A program made the translations under genes and the position numbers. The notes beneath the pieces are model-generated. The model saw nothing but the letters and a program-made list of their open reading frames with translations. It searched no databases and was not told the DNA's origin. From Rhizomys pruinosus (lineage: Eukaryota > Chordata > Mammalia > Rodentia > Spalacidae): DNA of 64,000 bases. The stretch spans positions 466,568-530,567 of the forward strand of contig VZQC01001015.1 in the NCBI GenBank assembly GCA_009823505.1, written 5' to 3'. Shown in pieces: positions 34,151 to 45,238 of this stretch (positions within the stretch are counted from its first letter, which is position 1; each line of letters starts with the position of its first letter).

Positions 34151-35835
34151 TTGAGGGGCTCCTTGCACTGAGATAGGGAAATAGCATGCCAACAGAGATG
34201 AGAGGGTCTTAAATTTAAGCCTCCTGCCCAAGACACCCCACATCTATCGGCTTTAGCTAAACTCAACAGCTGTTTTCCAGGTAACCTGATAATGATAGTA
34301 AGCGAGGCCAAGAAAGAATAGAGTGGGATGTTCTGAAATTACCCAGCGAGAAAGTGTGCCTTGCGGAACAGTCCCCAAGCAGAGGGAAAACCCACATGCC
34401 CAGAAGACTCACTTATATAAATGTGCAGAGGCGTGTTTTAAAAGCATGTATATTCTTACCCTCTGTATGTATATAAATATAGGTATTTATCCCTCTGCAG
34501 AATCATAAGCATCGACTGACTCAAATATTAATCACCATCTCCTCAGTGAGGGGAAATATTTTCCTTCTCTCTTGCTCAGTTTATAACCATCTGAGGGGCC
34601 TCCTTGCACAGGCCACCGAAGCCTCCGAGGCCTATGTTCTTTAATTGTTAGCTTGTCGGCTCATCTGGGCCTGGCTTTTTTCAACCTCCTACTCCCTTGA
34701 TTCTTGTGATTAGCACCAGTGGATGATTACAGCAAGCCCTGCATAGATATTGAAATATTATGCTAATATGTATAATCTCTACAAATTCTGACAATGGTGA
34801 TCGGAAGAAAACACTTTTTTATTATTATTTTCATGGACAACAGCAATGAGCCCAAACAATTTGCCTGATGAATGAGGTGAGGGGTGGGAAATAGTAGAGT
34901 TGGGACTCAAACTTGAGTCACTTCTATTTAAAAACAATTCCTCAACTTGAGACCAAGCCACCAGCTATCACACTATTATGGAAGCTAGAATGAAAGAATA
35001 AAAAAGTTGGAATTTCAAGTTTCTAAGGCTACCAGGTGCAGAGACGTCTACTGGGGGTTTCTTGGGAACTTTTCTGAAATCCATCATTATTTTGTGCATT
35101 TGATCCAGTCATTCTGTTAGAAATGGTGATAAAACATTCAGGGGTATAAATATAAAAATATTCAATGCAGTGTTATTGAGAGTAAAGAAAGCTGCCTATA
35201 CTTTAATGCCTATGCTCAGGAAGTCAGTTCAGTAAACTAGAGTCTGTGGATCCAGTGAGTACCGCCCTCGCCATTTCTTTAAACATATGTTGAATTTAAG
35301 TCTTGATGTGGAAGGATGAATGGGTATATTTTGATTTTTTAACGAGTTGTCAAAAAATAGGATGATTGTTGTAAGGCCTGTCCTCAGACGAACAGCACCC
35401 CTCTGAGCTCAGCTGTGCCTATTTGCCAAAGGTCATCACAGCTGGGTTGCTGACTGCTCATGCCTTGCGTAGAACCAGGGCAGGGAGAGTCCTGGGACGC
35501 TCACCTGAGCATTTAGCCACACCGCCCAAGCCACGGTGGGCAAGTTGGCAGTAATTGCACCTGGGCTCTGGGAAGGGCTAGAGAATAGGCTGGAGAAGTC
35601 TCAGGGAGGGGAGCTCCACTTCTTCAGCTGCGGAGAGGCCATCATCCATGCTGGGTGAAGACTTAAGTAACCCCTCACCTATATCTCTGTAAGCCCGATA
35701 CAAGCCTCGGTTCTGAGGGGTAAATTTTGGTGGTATTTACCTCAATTTGTCATTGGCAATTTGGGAGGAGGGGCAGACACTCTTCACATCCCCTCCCCCC
35801 TAAGAAGTTTCAGCAACATGATTCTAATTGATGGT
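34151..35835. other. Unique sequence; 34540-34790 looks conserved
   Basis: No gene recognised. A possible MIR remnant lies at 34855-34960. 34540-34790 is repeat-free with TAAT/ATTA words. Confidence 0.35.
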
Positions 35836-35851
35836 AAAAGGTTAGGGTATG

Positions 35852-36102
35852 GGGCTGGAGAGATGGCCTAGCGGTTAAGAGCGCCGACCGCTCTTACAGA
35901 GGACCCAGGTTCGATCCCCAGCACCCACATGGCGGCCGAGAACCGTCTGAAACTCCAATTCCAGGAGAACTCCAGTTCCAGGGGAATCTGAGACTGTCTT
36001 CTGACCTCCGCGGCATTGCGCGACACGGGTGCACAGACTTGCATGCAGACAGTACATTCATACACATACAGAAATAAATAAAATTAATAAAAAATTAAAA
36101 AA
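35852..36102 (+). mobile_element. Young B2 SINE with 17-bp duplication
   Basis: Near-consensus B2 with many retained CpGs. Perfect 16-bp TSD 'aaaaggttagggtatg' at 35836-35851 and 36103-36118, so among the youngest insertions here. Confidence 0.94.
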
Positions 36103-36118
36103 AAAAGGTTAGGGTATG

Positions 36119-36611
36119 CAGAGCACGTGGGCATGTATGTATTTGATTCTGCACTGAGAGATGCACACTGAACTGGGAACAGAGATTTCCTCAGGGAAGA
36201 TACTGCTTTGGCATAAGGGTAGATTAGGCCATTCTGGAGGCAGTGGGGGGTTGAGGGGGTTTGCTCCATTTAGAAGTTTTGACAATCTCTGGACACATTT
36301 TTGGCTGTCACCCTTAGGGGTAGAGGTCTCATCTGCCATTGGGCAGGACAGCCTAACAGAATTATCCAGCCCTAATATCACTAATGCTGGCATTAAGAAA
36401 TGACTTTATACCCTCTAATAAGCATTTGCTAATCTTATACTTTAAAAACGCCTGTGAAGCTCTGTTTCAATTCTGACATTCTCGTAGAAACATTGTTACT
36501 GGTACCTTTAAGGATCAAAGTTCCAACTTTAACATCAATAGTTGTTCCTGCTAGATGTGATGTACTTCTGCCTTCGGCAGAACAATTTGTTCTTAACGTG
36601 AATGTAACCTT
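36119..36611. other. Unique sequence, no gene seen
   Basis: Overlapping 80-94 residue frames on both strands lack domains. Confidence 0.4.
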
Positions 36612-36625
36612 TCTTTCTGTCTTTT

Positions 36626-36778
36626 TTTTTTTTTTTTGTCTTTTCAAGACAGGGTCTCCCTGTAGCCCCAGCTGTCCTGGAACTCACTCTAGACCAGGCT
36701 GGCCTTGAACTCACAAAGATCCGCCTGCCTCTGCCTCCCAAGTGCTAGGATTAAAGGGGTGTGCCACCACACCCAGCT
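36626..36778 (-). mobile_element. B1 SINE, full length
   Basis: A T-run, 'caagacagggtctccctgta', through to 'gtgccaccacacccagct'. TSD 'ctttctgtctttt' at 36613-36625 and 36779-36791. Confidence 0.93.
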
Positions 36779-36791
36779 CTTTCTGTCTTTT

Positions 36792-37265
36792 GAAAGAGTG
36801 TTCAAGCATCTTTAAACTAGGCACTCCAAAGTCCCATTGCACAGATGAGGAAAACTACTAATAACCCGGGATGGCTGCTGGTTCATACCATCTGATGTCA
36901 GCTAGACTCGAGAAGCCAGTGAAGTTTCCGGCAATGTGAGATTACGTAATCTGAAGCTTCTGCTTTGTCTGACGAAGAAGGGAAAGCACTAGCTACATTC
37001 CTGCTCTCTGCCATGAGCAGCACGTCAGGCTGAGGAAGGCTTCGTCCTCCCATGGCTGCTTTCCAAACCAGGCCCTGCCATTTCAGCGTGGAGATGGCGC
37101 ATCTCCTAGGCATGGTGTACTTTTTGTTACAGCAACATCCAAGGGCCAAGACGGCACCCAATTTGGTGGTAGGGAGTGAGCTCTGAGGGAGGTTGGGAGC
37201 CAAAATGCCACCGGGTGAGGTGCGGGAAGAAAGTGGAGAGAGGGCCCAGGCTCGTGATAAAACCA
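36792..37265. other. Unique sequence with a TTACGTAA palindrome
   Basis: No gene recognised. A 12-bp perfect palindrome 'gattacgtaatc' lies at 36940-36951. Confidence 0.4.
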
Positions 37266-37267
37266 TC

Positions 37268-37520
37268 TGTGAGCCAGGCCTGCTGGCTCAGGTCTATAAT
37301 CCCAAGTACTCAGAGACAGGAAGATGGCAAGTTCAAGGTCTGATTAGGCTGCAGAACCTGTTCAAGGCCAGCCAGTATAATGTAGTGAGACTCTGGGCCA
37401 AAATAAAAAACTGAAAAAGAGAACTCTAGCTAAAAAGAGAGGCTGTGCCTCGGTGGCAGAGTACTTGCCTAGTACAAGCAAGATCTTGGGTTCAATTTCC
37501 AATACTATCAAAAGACAAAC
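37268..37520 (+). mobile_element. B1-like then ID-like composite SINE
   Basis: The B1-related unit ('gccaggcctgctggctcagg', 'gttcaaggccagccagtat') is followed by an A-rich linker. An ID-like unit then follows ('ggctgtgcctcggtggcaga', 'cttgggttcaatttcc'). Confidence 0.65.
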
Positions 37521-38224
37521 AAGGGGTCCTTGGTGGTCCCCCATGACCATCAGTTCTCGGTTTCTATGATACTGGCTATGTTCATCTGCACACCAGGGTG
37601 GGAGGCAGTCACTGACTCAAGGGCCAAACCCCACAGTTGCCTGTACTAAGCAGTCTCTTCCCTAACTCTGAAGATAAGGCAAGAGTTCTTAGACATCCCC
37701 CCAACACCACCCAGCCATTAAGGGTACAGCCTGGGATACTTATGTCTTCTGTTCAGTCTATTTAATATATTTGGCCTCCTTAGGATCTGATAGAGTGCAT
37801 TGTGGTCAAAAGCAACCCTGAAATCTCCATAGCCTAAAGCCCCTGAAACCTGTGATTCCCTCCTTCCCACTGCATGACCTTCATAGATCAGCTGGGGCTC
37901 TTTCTTGTCCTCATCCTGGGACTCAGGCTGTCTGGAGCTTACACTGTCTGTCTCTATGATAGAAAGAGTACACAGTGAACCTACTCTGATTTTCCCAAAG
38001 TGATATCTTTACCAAAGGTCAAGTTCTGCTGCCTTACTAGACTTCAAAGTAGGTAGGGGAGTGTAAACATCAAGTGTACCCAAGGTCTTGATAGAAGAGG
38101 CAGGGCACAGAACACCTTAGCTAAAGGCTAATCATGAGCAGAAGTTGGTGTACAAGCCACATGTCCACCTAGGAAAGGATACACAAGCTGCTTACAACAC
38201 GAAGACAGTGGCACAGCAGAAACA
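37521..38224. other. Unique sequence, no gene seen
   Basis: Nothing recognised. Confidence 0.4.
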
Positions 38225-38505
38225 AACTCTTAATTACCTAGAAACCTCCTCCTTCAAATCCATTTCTAGTTCTTACAGATGACTTGGTATTAGATTTAGA
38301 AGCCTGGGAACTCCGGGCAAGCAGTAAAGCAGACACTGGACAGAGTTCTCTTTCTAGAACCAGCTAGAAGGATCCCAATGTTGAACAGGTCCTGCGCCCA
38401 CTAGAACCTCCCTGTCTACAGTGGGATGGTGATGGTGACCCATGCTGTTGGGAGACTGATCAGTTATGATAGTCAGTCTTCACTGTTGACCCGCCAGGCT
38501 ATGCA
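38225..38505 (+). repeat. Diverged direct repeat, copy A
   Basis: This segment is homologous in order and orientation to 39770-40065. Shared words include 'catttctagttct', 'gatttagaagcc', 'ggcaagcagta'/'ggccaagcagta', 'cagtgggatggtga' and 'cactgttgac'/'cattgttgac'. Confidence 0.7.
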
Positions 38506-38782
38506 GCCTGAACTCTGGATTCCATCAACAAATGGCAGGATCTTACAAAGACAAGGGGCTGCATTCTTGGGTGGTAGCAAAGAAAGAGGGGTGTGCATGG
38601 GAGCAACTAGCCAGTCATCCCAGGGCCTCTGTTCCCTAGCTCACACACACCCCCCACACACCCACATGTCACTCACTTGGGGGAGTGGGCTGGTCCCTGC
38701 AGGGATTCTCATGGGTGGCTCTTGTGCTGAATCCCAGGCCAATAACAGCAGATCAGCCATGGATCCAGAAAACCAGCTTGGA

Positions 38783-38896
38783 ATCCTGAACTCATCTCTT
38801 TATGATGGCCTGGTGACTAGTATCCTGAACTCATCTCTTTATGATGGCCTGGTGACTTGTATCCTGAACTCATCTCTTTGTGGCCTGGTGACTAGT
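38783..38896. repeat. 39-bp minisatellite, three units
   Basis: Units at 38783-38821, 38822-38860 and 38861-38896; the last is 3 bp shorter. The period is a multiple of three, so the plus frame reads a 13-residue repeat (SILNSSLYDGLVT). Confidence 0.92.
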
Positions 38897-38899
38897 GTC

Positions 38900-39025
38900 C
38901 CTGGGCTCAGTTCCTCCTCCTGAAAAACGGGCATGAGAGTGTGACCCTTCCTTCCTTACGTTGAAGTGAGAAATGAATTAGAAAGCCCATGACACGCACT
39001 TGGTTTAGTGCTCAGAGCAGATACA
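38900..39025 (+). mobile_element. MIR-like SINE, 3' part
   Basis: 'gggctcagttcctcctcctg', 'aaaaacgggcatgagagt' and 'gttgaagtgagaaatgaatt' match the MIR 3' order. Confidence 0.55.
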
Positions 39026-39769
39026 TGACTTCAGGGCATCGCCGTCCTCCCAAAAGGGCAGCTCTGCTTCCAGCTCTAACTCACACACACATTTAACAAA
39101 GGTGACAGTGCTCAGGGTGGTAGAGTGCTATTTGACCAACTCTTCTCATGCTTCTGTATCTGTTTCCTGTCTCAGAAATCAAAGGGCTCATGGCTGAAGC
39201 TTGAGGAGGTCCCTTCTGATTCTGACATTCTGGGACTCAGAGACCCAGGCAGGGCCCCAGATTCCTTCCCAAGCTTTCAAAGCATTCCCGCATCTGCTGA
39301 GCGGGGTCTGGACAATGTCTCTGTCAGGGATTGGGGGGGGGTGCTCAGGCAGGAGTAGATACAGAGCCAAAGCATGAGGCAAGCACAGAGCCACCCATCA
39401 CTGCAAGTTCTGGCCTTGAACCCATCCAGGGAAGGTGGTGTGAGCCAACTGTTTGCTTCAGCCCGTGGACCATCCCCAGCAGGAAGCTTCTAGAATTCCC
39501 CACAGCCTTGTGGCTTCTGCCACCAACTCCACCCACCACCTGGACTGACGTTTTTTTTTTAGTTTCATGCCATGCAGGGAGGCGGGGGCAACAGCTTCCT
39601 AGCCCTTTACCCACCCTGAGCATCAGAGTGTGTATTTGTCACACAGGCTGCCTGGAGTTGAGCAAGGCTGTGTGATGACAGGGACTTTATCACCCTGAGC
39701 TGAAGTCTTCACCACCTCCAAGGACAGTGGCTGCAAGTCTGTGCAGTGAGCTCAGTAGAACTAGACTGT
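39026..39769. other. Unique sequence, no gene seen
   Basis: A 114-residue plus frame (39331-39675) and 92-residue minus frame overlap without domains. G-run near 39332-39340. Confidence 0.4.
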
Positions 39770-40065
39770 GTTAATTACTCAGAAAAGTCCTCTTTACAAA
39801 TGCATTTCTAGTTCTGCAGATGAGTTAACATTAGCATTTGATTTAGAAGCCAGGGAATTCAGGCCAAGCAGTAGAGCAGGCACCCGCCAGGAGTTACCAT
39901 TTCAGAAGCAACTAGCCTTATCCACAAAGGACCCCAGTGTTGAGTGAGTTCTTTATCCTTCAGACTTCCTTGTCCACACAGTGGGATGGTGACGGTGTCC
40001 TGTGCTCTTTGGAGGCTGCTGGGTTGTAAGGTTCAGCTTTCATTGTTGACTTGACAGGGTTTAGA
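39770..40065 (+). repeat. Diverged direct repeat, copy B
   Basis: Partner of the 38225-38505 copy, about 1.55 kb downstream. It runs directly into the rodent repeat that starts near 40040. Confidence 0.7.
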
Positions 40066-40083
40066 ATCACCATGGAAACACAC

Positions 40084-40088
<5 letters not shown>

Positions 40089-40146
<58 letters not shown>
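40089..40146. repeat. (TG)n microsatellite
   Basis: About 29 uninterrupted TG units. Confidence 0.95.
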
Positions 40147-40147
<1 letters not shown>

Positions 40148-40251
40148 CATTTCTAGAAAAGTTTGACTGAGGAGAAACGACCCATTTGGAATGCAGACAG
40201 CACCATCCCACAGGCCGAGGTCCCAGGCTGAATAAAAAGGAGAAAGTGAGA

Positions 40252-40410
40252 GCCGGGCATGGTGGCGCACGCCTTTAATCCCAGCACTCGGGAGGCAGAG
40301 GCAGGTAGATCTCTGAATTCAAGGCCAGCCTGGTCTATAGAGTGAGTTCCAAGACAGCTGGAGCTACAGGGAGACCCTGTCTCAAAAAGACAAAAAAAAA
40401 AAAAGAGAGA
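40252..40410 (+). mobile_element. B1 SINE, full length
   Basis: 'agccgggcatggtggcgcac' to 'gaccctgtctcaaaaagac' with an A tail followed by (GA)n. Young, CpG sites present. Confidence 0.9.
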
Positions 40411-40860
40411 GAGAGAAAGCAAGCTGGGCATCAGCACCCACCTCTATCTGTTTTCTGACTAAGGATGTAATGTGACCGGATGCTTCACGCTACTACCATC
40501 ATGCCTTCCTGCCATGATATACTGTCCCCTCTAGCTGAGGGGACACACGCAATAAGCCCTTTCTGCGTTAAGTTGCTTTTGTCACCACAAGATAAGTGAT
40601 GTATCCAGTCATGGAGGTCACTCTAGGTGAGCTTCACCCATGGTTTGCCATCCCGGTCTTCAGAGCTTGGTAGGGACTGGAGCTCCACGTGGCCATCCTA
40701 TAAGGATGGAACTCCATCCCAAGGCTGCACACATCTGAGGAGTGATGGCACAAAGGGTCATGCATGCCTCACTCGGGGGACATGTGAACACAAGAACACA
40801 CAGCTCTGATGTTGCAAGAGCATCTGATAGTTTAAGATGCATTTAAAATCAATATATGTA
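40411..40860. other. Repeat end then unique sequence
   Basis: The rodent LTR-like repeat ends near 40600. The rest is unrecognised. Confidence 0.4.
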
Positions 40861-40861
40861 T

Positions 40862-40991
40862 GTAGGATCTCTAGATTTTTAGTTAATTTTTGGTATTGGA
40901 GATTGAACACAGGGCCTTGTGCATACCAGGCAAGTGCTTACCACTGAGCTGTATCCTCAACCTGATTTTTTAAATTTAATTTGTGTGTGTG

Positions 40992-41022
<31 letters not shown>

Positions 41023-41095
41023 TATTAGGAATGGAGCACAGGGCCTCGCATATACTAGGCTAATGCTCCAGCACTGGGCTATATTCCTATGTTCA
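40862..41095 (-). mobile_element. Two ID-like units flanking a (GT)n
   Basis: Minus-strand ID-like sequence at 40880-40962 ('ttgaacacagggccttgtgc', 'ccactgagctgtatcctcaa') is followed by (GT)n at 40982-41021 and a second ID-like unit at about 41025-41092 ('gagcacagggcctcgcat', 'ctgggctatattcct'). Confidence 0.65.
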
Positions 41096-41500
41096 GATGT
41101 TTAAATACTGACATTAAATTGGGTACCTCTTTAACTCCTGATTTTAAAGACTCCAACGCTTTTATGAAAAATGTGATTTCGATGCAGTAGGTGCTTCTTT
41201 CTCTATGAAAATTCAAGGTAGGTGGCCAAAAGATGCTTTGGCATTCCTTGACATTGAGGCCTAAGCCACTATCTAGTGCGACAGCCACAGGAGGTTTTCT
41301 TCTTATGGTCCAAGATGGGGTCCAAGATCCCCATCAGGCCGTCGCATACACATTGCAAACAGGAGGACAAATGCAGAAGGAAAACCCACATCCTTAGCCT
41401 GTGTACTGCATGTAAACCTTAGACCTTTGCCTGTGTATTACATGTAAACTCATGTCCTTAGTCTGTGTTGTATGTAACACCTTCATTGACTTCTGATTGT
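41096..41500. other. Unique sequence, no gene seen
   Basis: It contains three imperfect tandem copies of a ~40-bp segment near 41390-41475 built on 'gcctgtgtactgcatgtaaa'. No gene seen. Confidence 0.45.
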
Positions 41501-41515
41501 CCAGGACATGGTTTC

Positions 41516-41773
41516 TTTTTTTTTTTTTTTTAATTAATTTTAGTTATTTCTGTATGTGTATGAATGTACTGTCTGCATGCAAGTCTGTGCACCCGTGTCG
41601 TGCAATGCCGCGGAGGTCAGAAGAGGGTGTCGGATTCCCCTGGAACTGGAGTTCTCCTGGAATTGGAGTCTCAGACGGTTCTCGGCCGCCATGTGGGTGC
41701 TGGGGATCGAACCCGGGTCCTCTGCAAGAGTGGTCGGCGCTCTTAACCGCTAGGCCATCTCTCCGGCCCCCTG
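41516..41773 (-). mobile_element. Young B2 SINE with 17-bp duplication
   Basis: Near-consensus minus-strand copy with CpGs. TSD 'ggacatggtttc' at 41504-41515 and 41774-41785. The 113-residue plus frame through it is SINE-derived. Confidence 0.92.
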
Positions 41774-41921
41774 GGACATGGTTTCATAGCTACCTCTATC
41801 AGAGGTCAGGAAAGATGGTCTCTATACTACTTGACTGAGCATTCAACTAAGTGTCAGAAGACCTATTACTAAAAGAAAGAAGGAGGAAGAGAGGAACAGA
41901 TTTTTGGGTGGGGTCTTTAAT

Positions 41922-42068
41922 TTTTTTGGTCTTTTTGTGACAGGGTCTCCCTTTAGTCCCAGATGGCTTGGATCTCTCTATGTAGACCAGGCTGGCCATG
42001 AACCCACAGAGATTCTCCTGCCTCTGCCTCCCGAGTGCTGAGACTACAAGTGTGCCACCACGTCCAGC
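41922..42068 (-). mobile_element. B1 SINE
   Basis: 'gtgacagggtctccctttag' to 'gtgccaccacgtccagcc'. Moderately diverged. Confidence 0.85.
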
Positions 42069-42985
42069 CAGGGACAGATAATTTGAGTTAAAAAATATTA
42101 TGGCAACAAACTAAAACATATCCATGGGCCATTTTAGAACAAGAAGAACCATTCTGCACGAGAGACATGATAAGGGAGTTCCCATTGTAATAAAATCTAT
42201 TTCCTATTAAAATTACTCTTAGCATCAACATCAACCTAAGTTCCCAGGCACAGAGCACACAGTGTGACTGGACACAATGATAGATGGTAAAGATGCATTA
42301 GTTTTCTCTGAGCCTTTAAGGTACTGTTCTTGGTACTCAGATACAAGTGACAGTGGCCTTGCTCTTGCAGAGCAGCTCTGTGTCAGTCCTGTTCCCACAT
42401 GGGTGGGGGGTGGGGGATAGCCAAGGAACGCATTAGTGTCCAGAGCCTCTGTCTGGAGGACGGGCTCCCGGCCTGGATCCTCTACACCCGACTCGGGGCT
42501 CTCCCCACGGCTCTTTGATCTCCATTTCATACAAATTCCTCCACCTACTTATATTTTAAAAAGAAGAAAGTGAAATAATGATTTCCGACCCAGGACTGCT
42601 TTTCTTCAAACTCAGGAGTAATTGTTTTCCTGCTCTGCTAGGAAGACAGGCCCTCTCATCTCCTGCCCGGGACTTGGCCATCTTCTCTCTCTGTAGCCCT
42701 GAACTTGTCTTTCTTCAACAGCCACATACTATGTGATCCATCACCAGACCATTATCCTGCCCAGGGCCCCAGGTAGGCTGGAAAAACTCCCCGAACCTCC
42801 TCCTTCAACACCTACCTCCAGGTCTTTGATTTACCAGGCACAGACAGGAGGGAGGCTTCCAGAGAATGACCTCAGACCTTCTCCCCTGCAGAGCACTAGG
42901 CACCCTATCTAGCTGCAGAGATGGATGCACAGGCTTCTTGAGAAGTCAGTGTTAGCCTCCAGTTAGCCTCCCTTTTAATGAAGGG
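42069..42985. other. Unique sequence, no gene seen
   Basis: Nothing recognised. A G-rich run lies at 42401-42415. Confidence 0.4.
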
Positions 42986-42989
42986 ATTT

Positions 42990-43483
42990 CCTTAGACCCA
43001 GCCACTACTTAGGAGGCTGAAGCAGGGCAATTGCACATTCAAGGCTTCCCTGGGCTACAAAGTGACTTCAAGTTTAGCCTGGGCAACTGTAGTGAGACCC
43101 TATCTCAAAAGAAAAAGGAATCAGGGCTGGAGAGATGGCCTAGTGGTTAAGAGTGCTGACCGCTGTTGCAGAGGACCTGGGTTCTATCCAGAGGATGCTG
43201 GGTTCAATCCCCAGCATCCACGTGGCGGCTGAGAACCGTCTGCAACTCCAATTCCAGGAGAACTCCAGTTCCAGGGGAATCTGACACCCTCTTCTGACCT
43301 CCGTGGCATTGCACGACACAGGTGCACAGACCTACATGCAGACAGTACATTCATACACATAAATAAAAACATAAATTGAAAAAAAAAGAAAAAGGAAACA
43401 GAGGCCTGGACAGAGCTCAGTGGTAGAGTACTTGTTTAGTGTGTGGGAAGCTTTGTGTTAAATGCTTAGTACCCCCCCACAAA
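42990..43483 (+). mobile_element. B1-ID composite SINE split by a B2
   Basis: The B1-related half (42990-43123) and ID-like half (43401-43483, 'ggacagagctcagtggtaga') are separated by the B2 at 43124-43387. The target lies exactly in the A-rich linker between the two modules. Confidence 0.72.
43124..43387 (+). mobile_element. Young B2 SINE with duplicated B box
   Basis: It has the 17-bp duplication plus a second 20-bp tandem duplication at 43171-43190/43191-43210 that repeats the B-box region ('gggttctatcc' and 'gggttcaatcc'). TSDs 'gaaaaaggaatca' (43111-43123) and 'gaaaaaggaaaca' (43388-43400). Confidence 0.9.
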
Positions 43484-44425
43484 GAGAGCTCTTCTTTGCC
43501 CCCCCTCTGAGTGGCAGTCCCTTCTATAGCTGCTGCCAAACGTTCCCGGACACCTGCATGGCTCCTCAAGTGGTCTGCTGCTGGCTGTCCTGCATTGTGA
43601 GATGCCCTAATAAAAAGGTCTGCCCCACTGACCACAAACCAGGCAGGATTTCCTCTCTTCTTTCTTACTGACCCTTGAGAGCACGCCATGCTGTGAGGTG
43701 AGGATTTATTACAGCCATGCTTAGCAGCACGCCCAGCTTCTACCCTGACACCATTGGTTCACTCCTAGATCCCTGGTTGTGTCACCTGTTGCCACACATC
43801 CTCTGCTGGGCACCTTAGCTCTGAAGTGACAAAATAGGTCTACATAGTGGAAGGCCCTTGGATGCCACTACCTGTGGGATATATGCTTCAGATGCTCAGT
43901 TTCTATGTCTGTAAAAGTCCTGGGACTGCTGGGTGTCCTCCACAGGGACATTGGTGTAACCTGCTATGGGTAACCTCAAGCCTCTCTGGAAAGCTTTGCT
44001 GAAGGGCTAGACATGAGGATCTGGCAGGCAAAGCATCAGAGGACTCAGGAGCCTGGGCCCTGCTCCGACTCCTGCTGGTGCTACACCATCATCTGACCTT
44101 CCATGACTAATACCTCTGTGACTAATATGCTCTGTAACTCAACTGAGAGGTCCCCTCCACTAGGAAGCCATCTTGGATTGCCTTTTTCTGTTCCCCAAGC
44201 TGGAACACAAACTTTCTTCAGTGAACTAGGAAGTCCTGGTCTATTCTTCAGTCACTTGCCATGGTGAGCTCCATGCGGGCGGAGCTTGTATCTTAGGCAG
44301 ATGTGAACAGGGTACCACCCAGCTTTGAGCTAATCACTAATCACTAGAGCTGCTACAACACCTGTCTGGTAGAAGAGGAGCCTGGGGAATTAGATACACA
44401 ACCGAGTGCCTTTAGAAAAATAAAA
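43484..44425. other. Unique sequence, no gene seen
   Basis: A C-run lies at 43472-43479. Around 43490-43640 a possible LTR-like segment with 'aataaaaagg' was seen but not identified. Confidence 0.35.
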
Positions 44426-44427
44426 TC

Positions 44428-44590
44428 AAGCCCAGCGTGGTGATGCACACCTTTAATCCTAGCACTTGGGAGGCAGAGGCAGGCGGATGTTTGTGAGTTC
44501 AAGGCCAGCCTGGTCTACAGAGTGAGTTCCAGGACAGCTGGGGCTATAGGAGACCCTGTCTTGAAAAGACCAAAAAAAAATAAAAAATAA
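44428..44590 (+). mobile_element. B1 SINE, full length
   Basis: 'agcccagcgtggtgatgcac' to 'cctgtcttgaaaagacc' plus an A-rich tail. The flanks share 'aaataaaatca'. Confidence 0.9.
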
Positions 44591-45030
44591 AAATAAAATC
44601 AGTATGGACACATCTAAACTATGCACACCATGCAGGTTGAGGTCATAGGACAACGTAGAGTGTTGGTCCTTGGGCTTCTTCCCTCTTTTGTTTGACTCAG
44701 GGTCTCTCATTAGCTTGAAAGTTTGCCATTAGGACATGTTATCTTGGCTATGAGCTTCCAGAAATGCAGCCATCTCCCTGTCCCTCATCTCTGCATCACA
44801 GGCTCCTGACACAGAGCCTGGCTTTTCAAATGGGTTCTGGGGTTCTGAATTCAGGTCCTCCCTTTTTCAAGGCAAGCACTGCAGTGACTGTTACCTCTCT
44901 CTTGATGGTGTTCATTCTCTGAGGTCAAGATTCAGAGGGGTGCCTGACAAGATCACTCTCATGGAGGTCACAGTCTAGAATAGGTCACTGGGTGATGAAG
45001 TAGACCCTAGGGATGCCAAAAGAGTTAATG
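44591..45030. other. Old B4-like remnant and unique sequence
   Basis: 44745-44910 ('catcacaggctcctgacac', 'ttcaggtcctccctttttc', 'aaggcaagcactgcagtgac') looks like a worn minus-strand RSINE1/B4 element. The rest is unrecognised. Confidence 0.45.
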
Positions 45031-45033
45031 CTG

Positions 45034-45238
45034 TGTATTTCTATTTTATGTGTATGAGGGTCTTGCCTGTATTATGTAAGTACACTTACATGGCACAGTG
45101 CTGGTGGAAGACAGAAGAGACAGATCCCCTGGAACTGGAGTTTGGGATGGTTGTTAGCTGGTGGGTGCTGAGAACCAAATCTGAGTCTTCTGGAAGAGTA
45201 GCCTGAGCTCTTAACCACTGAGCCATCTCTCAGGCCCC
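45034..45238 (-). mobile_element. B2 SINE, older
   Basis: It ends 'taaccactgagccatctctc'. Single module, diverged. Confidence 0.82.

Larger units (their letters stand above)
40040..40600 (+). repeat. Rodent LTR-like repeat with (TG)n and a B1 inside
   Basis: 'ttgacagggtttagaatcac', then after (TG)n 'gaggagaaacgacccatttg', 'gctgaataaaaaggagaaag', after the B1 'aatgtgaccggatgcttcac' and 'aagttgcttttgtcacc'. I recognise this as a common rodent repeat but cannot fix its name. Confidence 0.5.

Noticed and set aside
38783..38896. Possible CRISPR-like spaced repeat
   Set aside because: Units are directly adjacent with no spacers, and the context is a rodent genome.
43490..43640. LTR-like segment with a polyadenylation-type signal
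   Set aside because: I could not match it to a family or find terminal inverted bases, so it was left as unique sequence.
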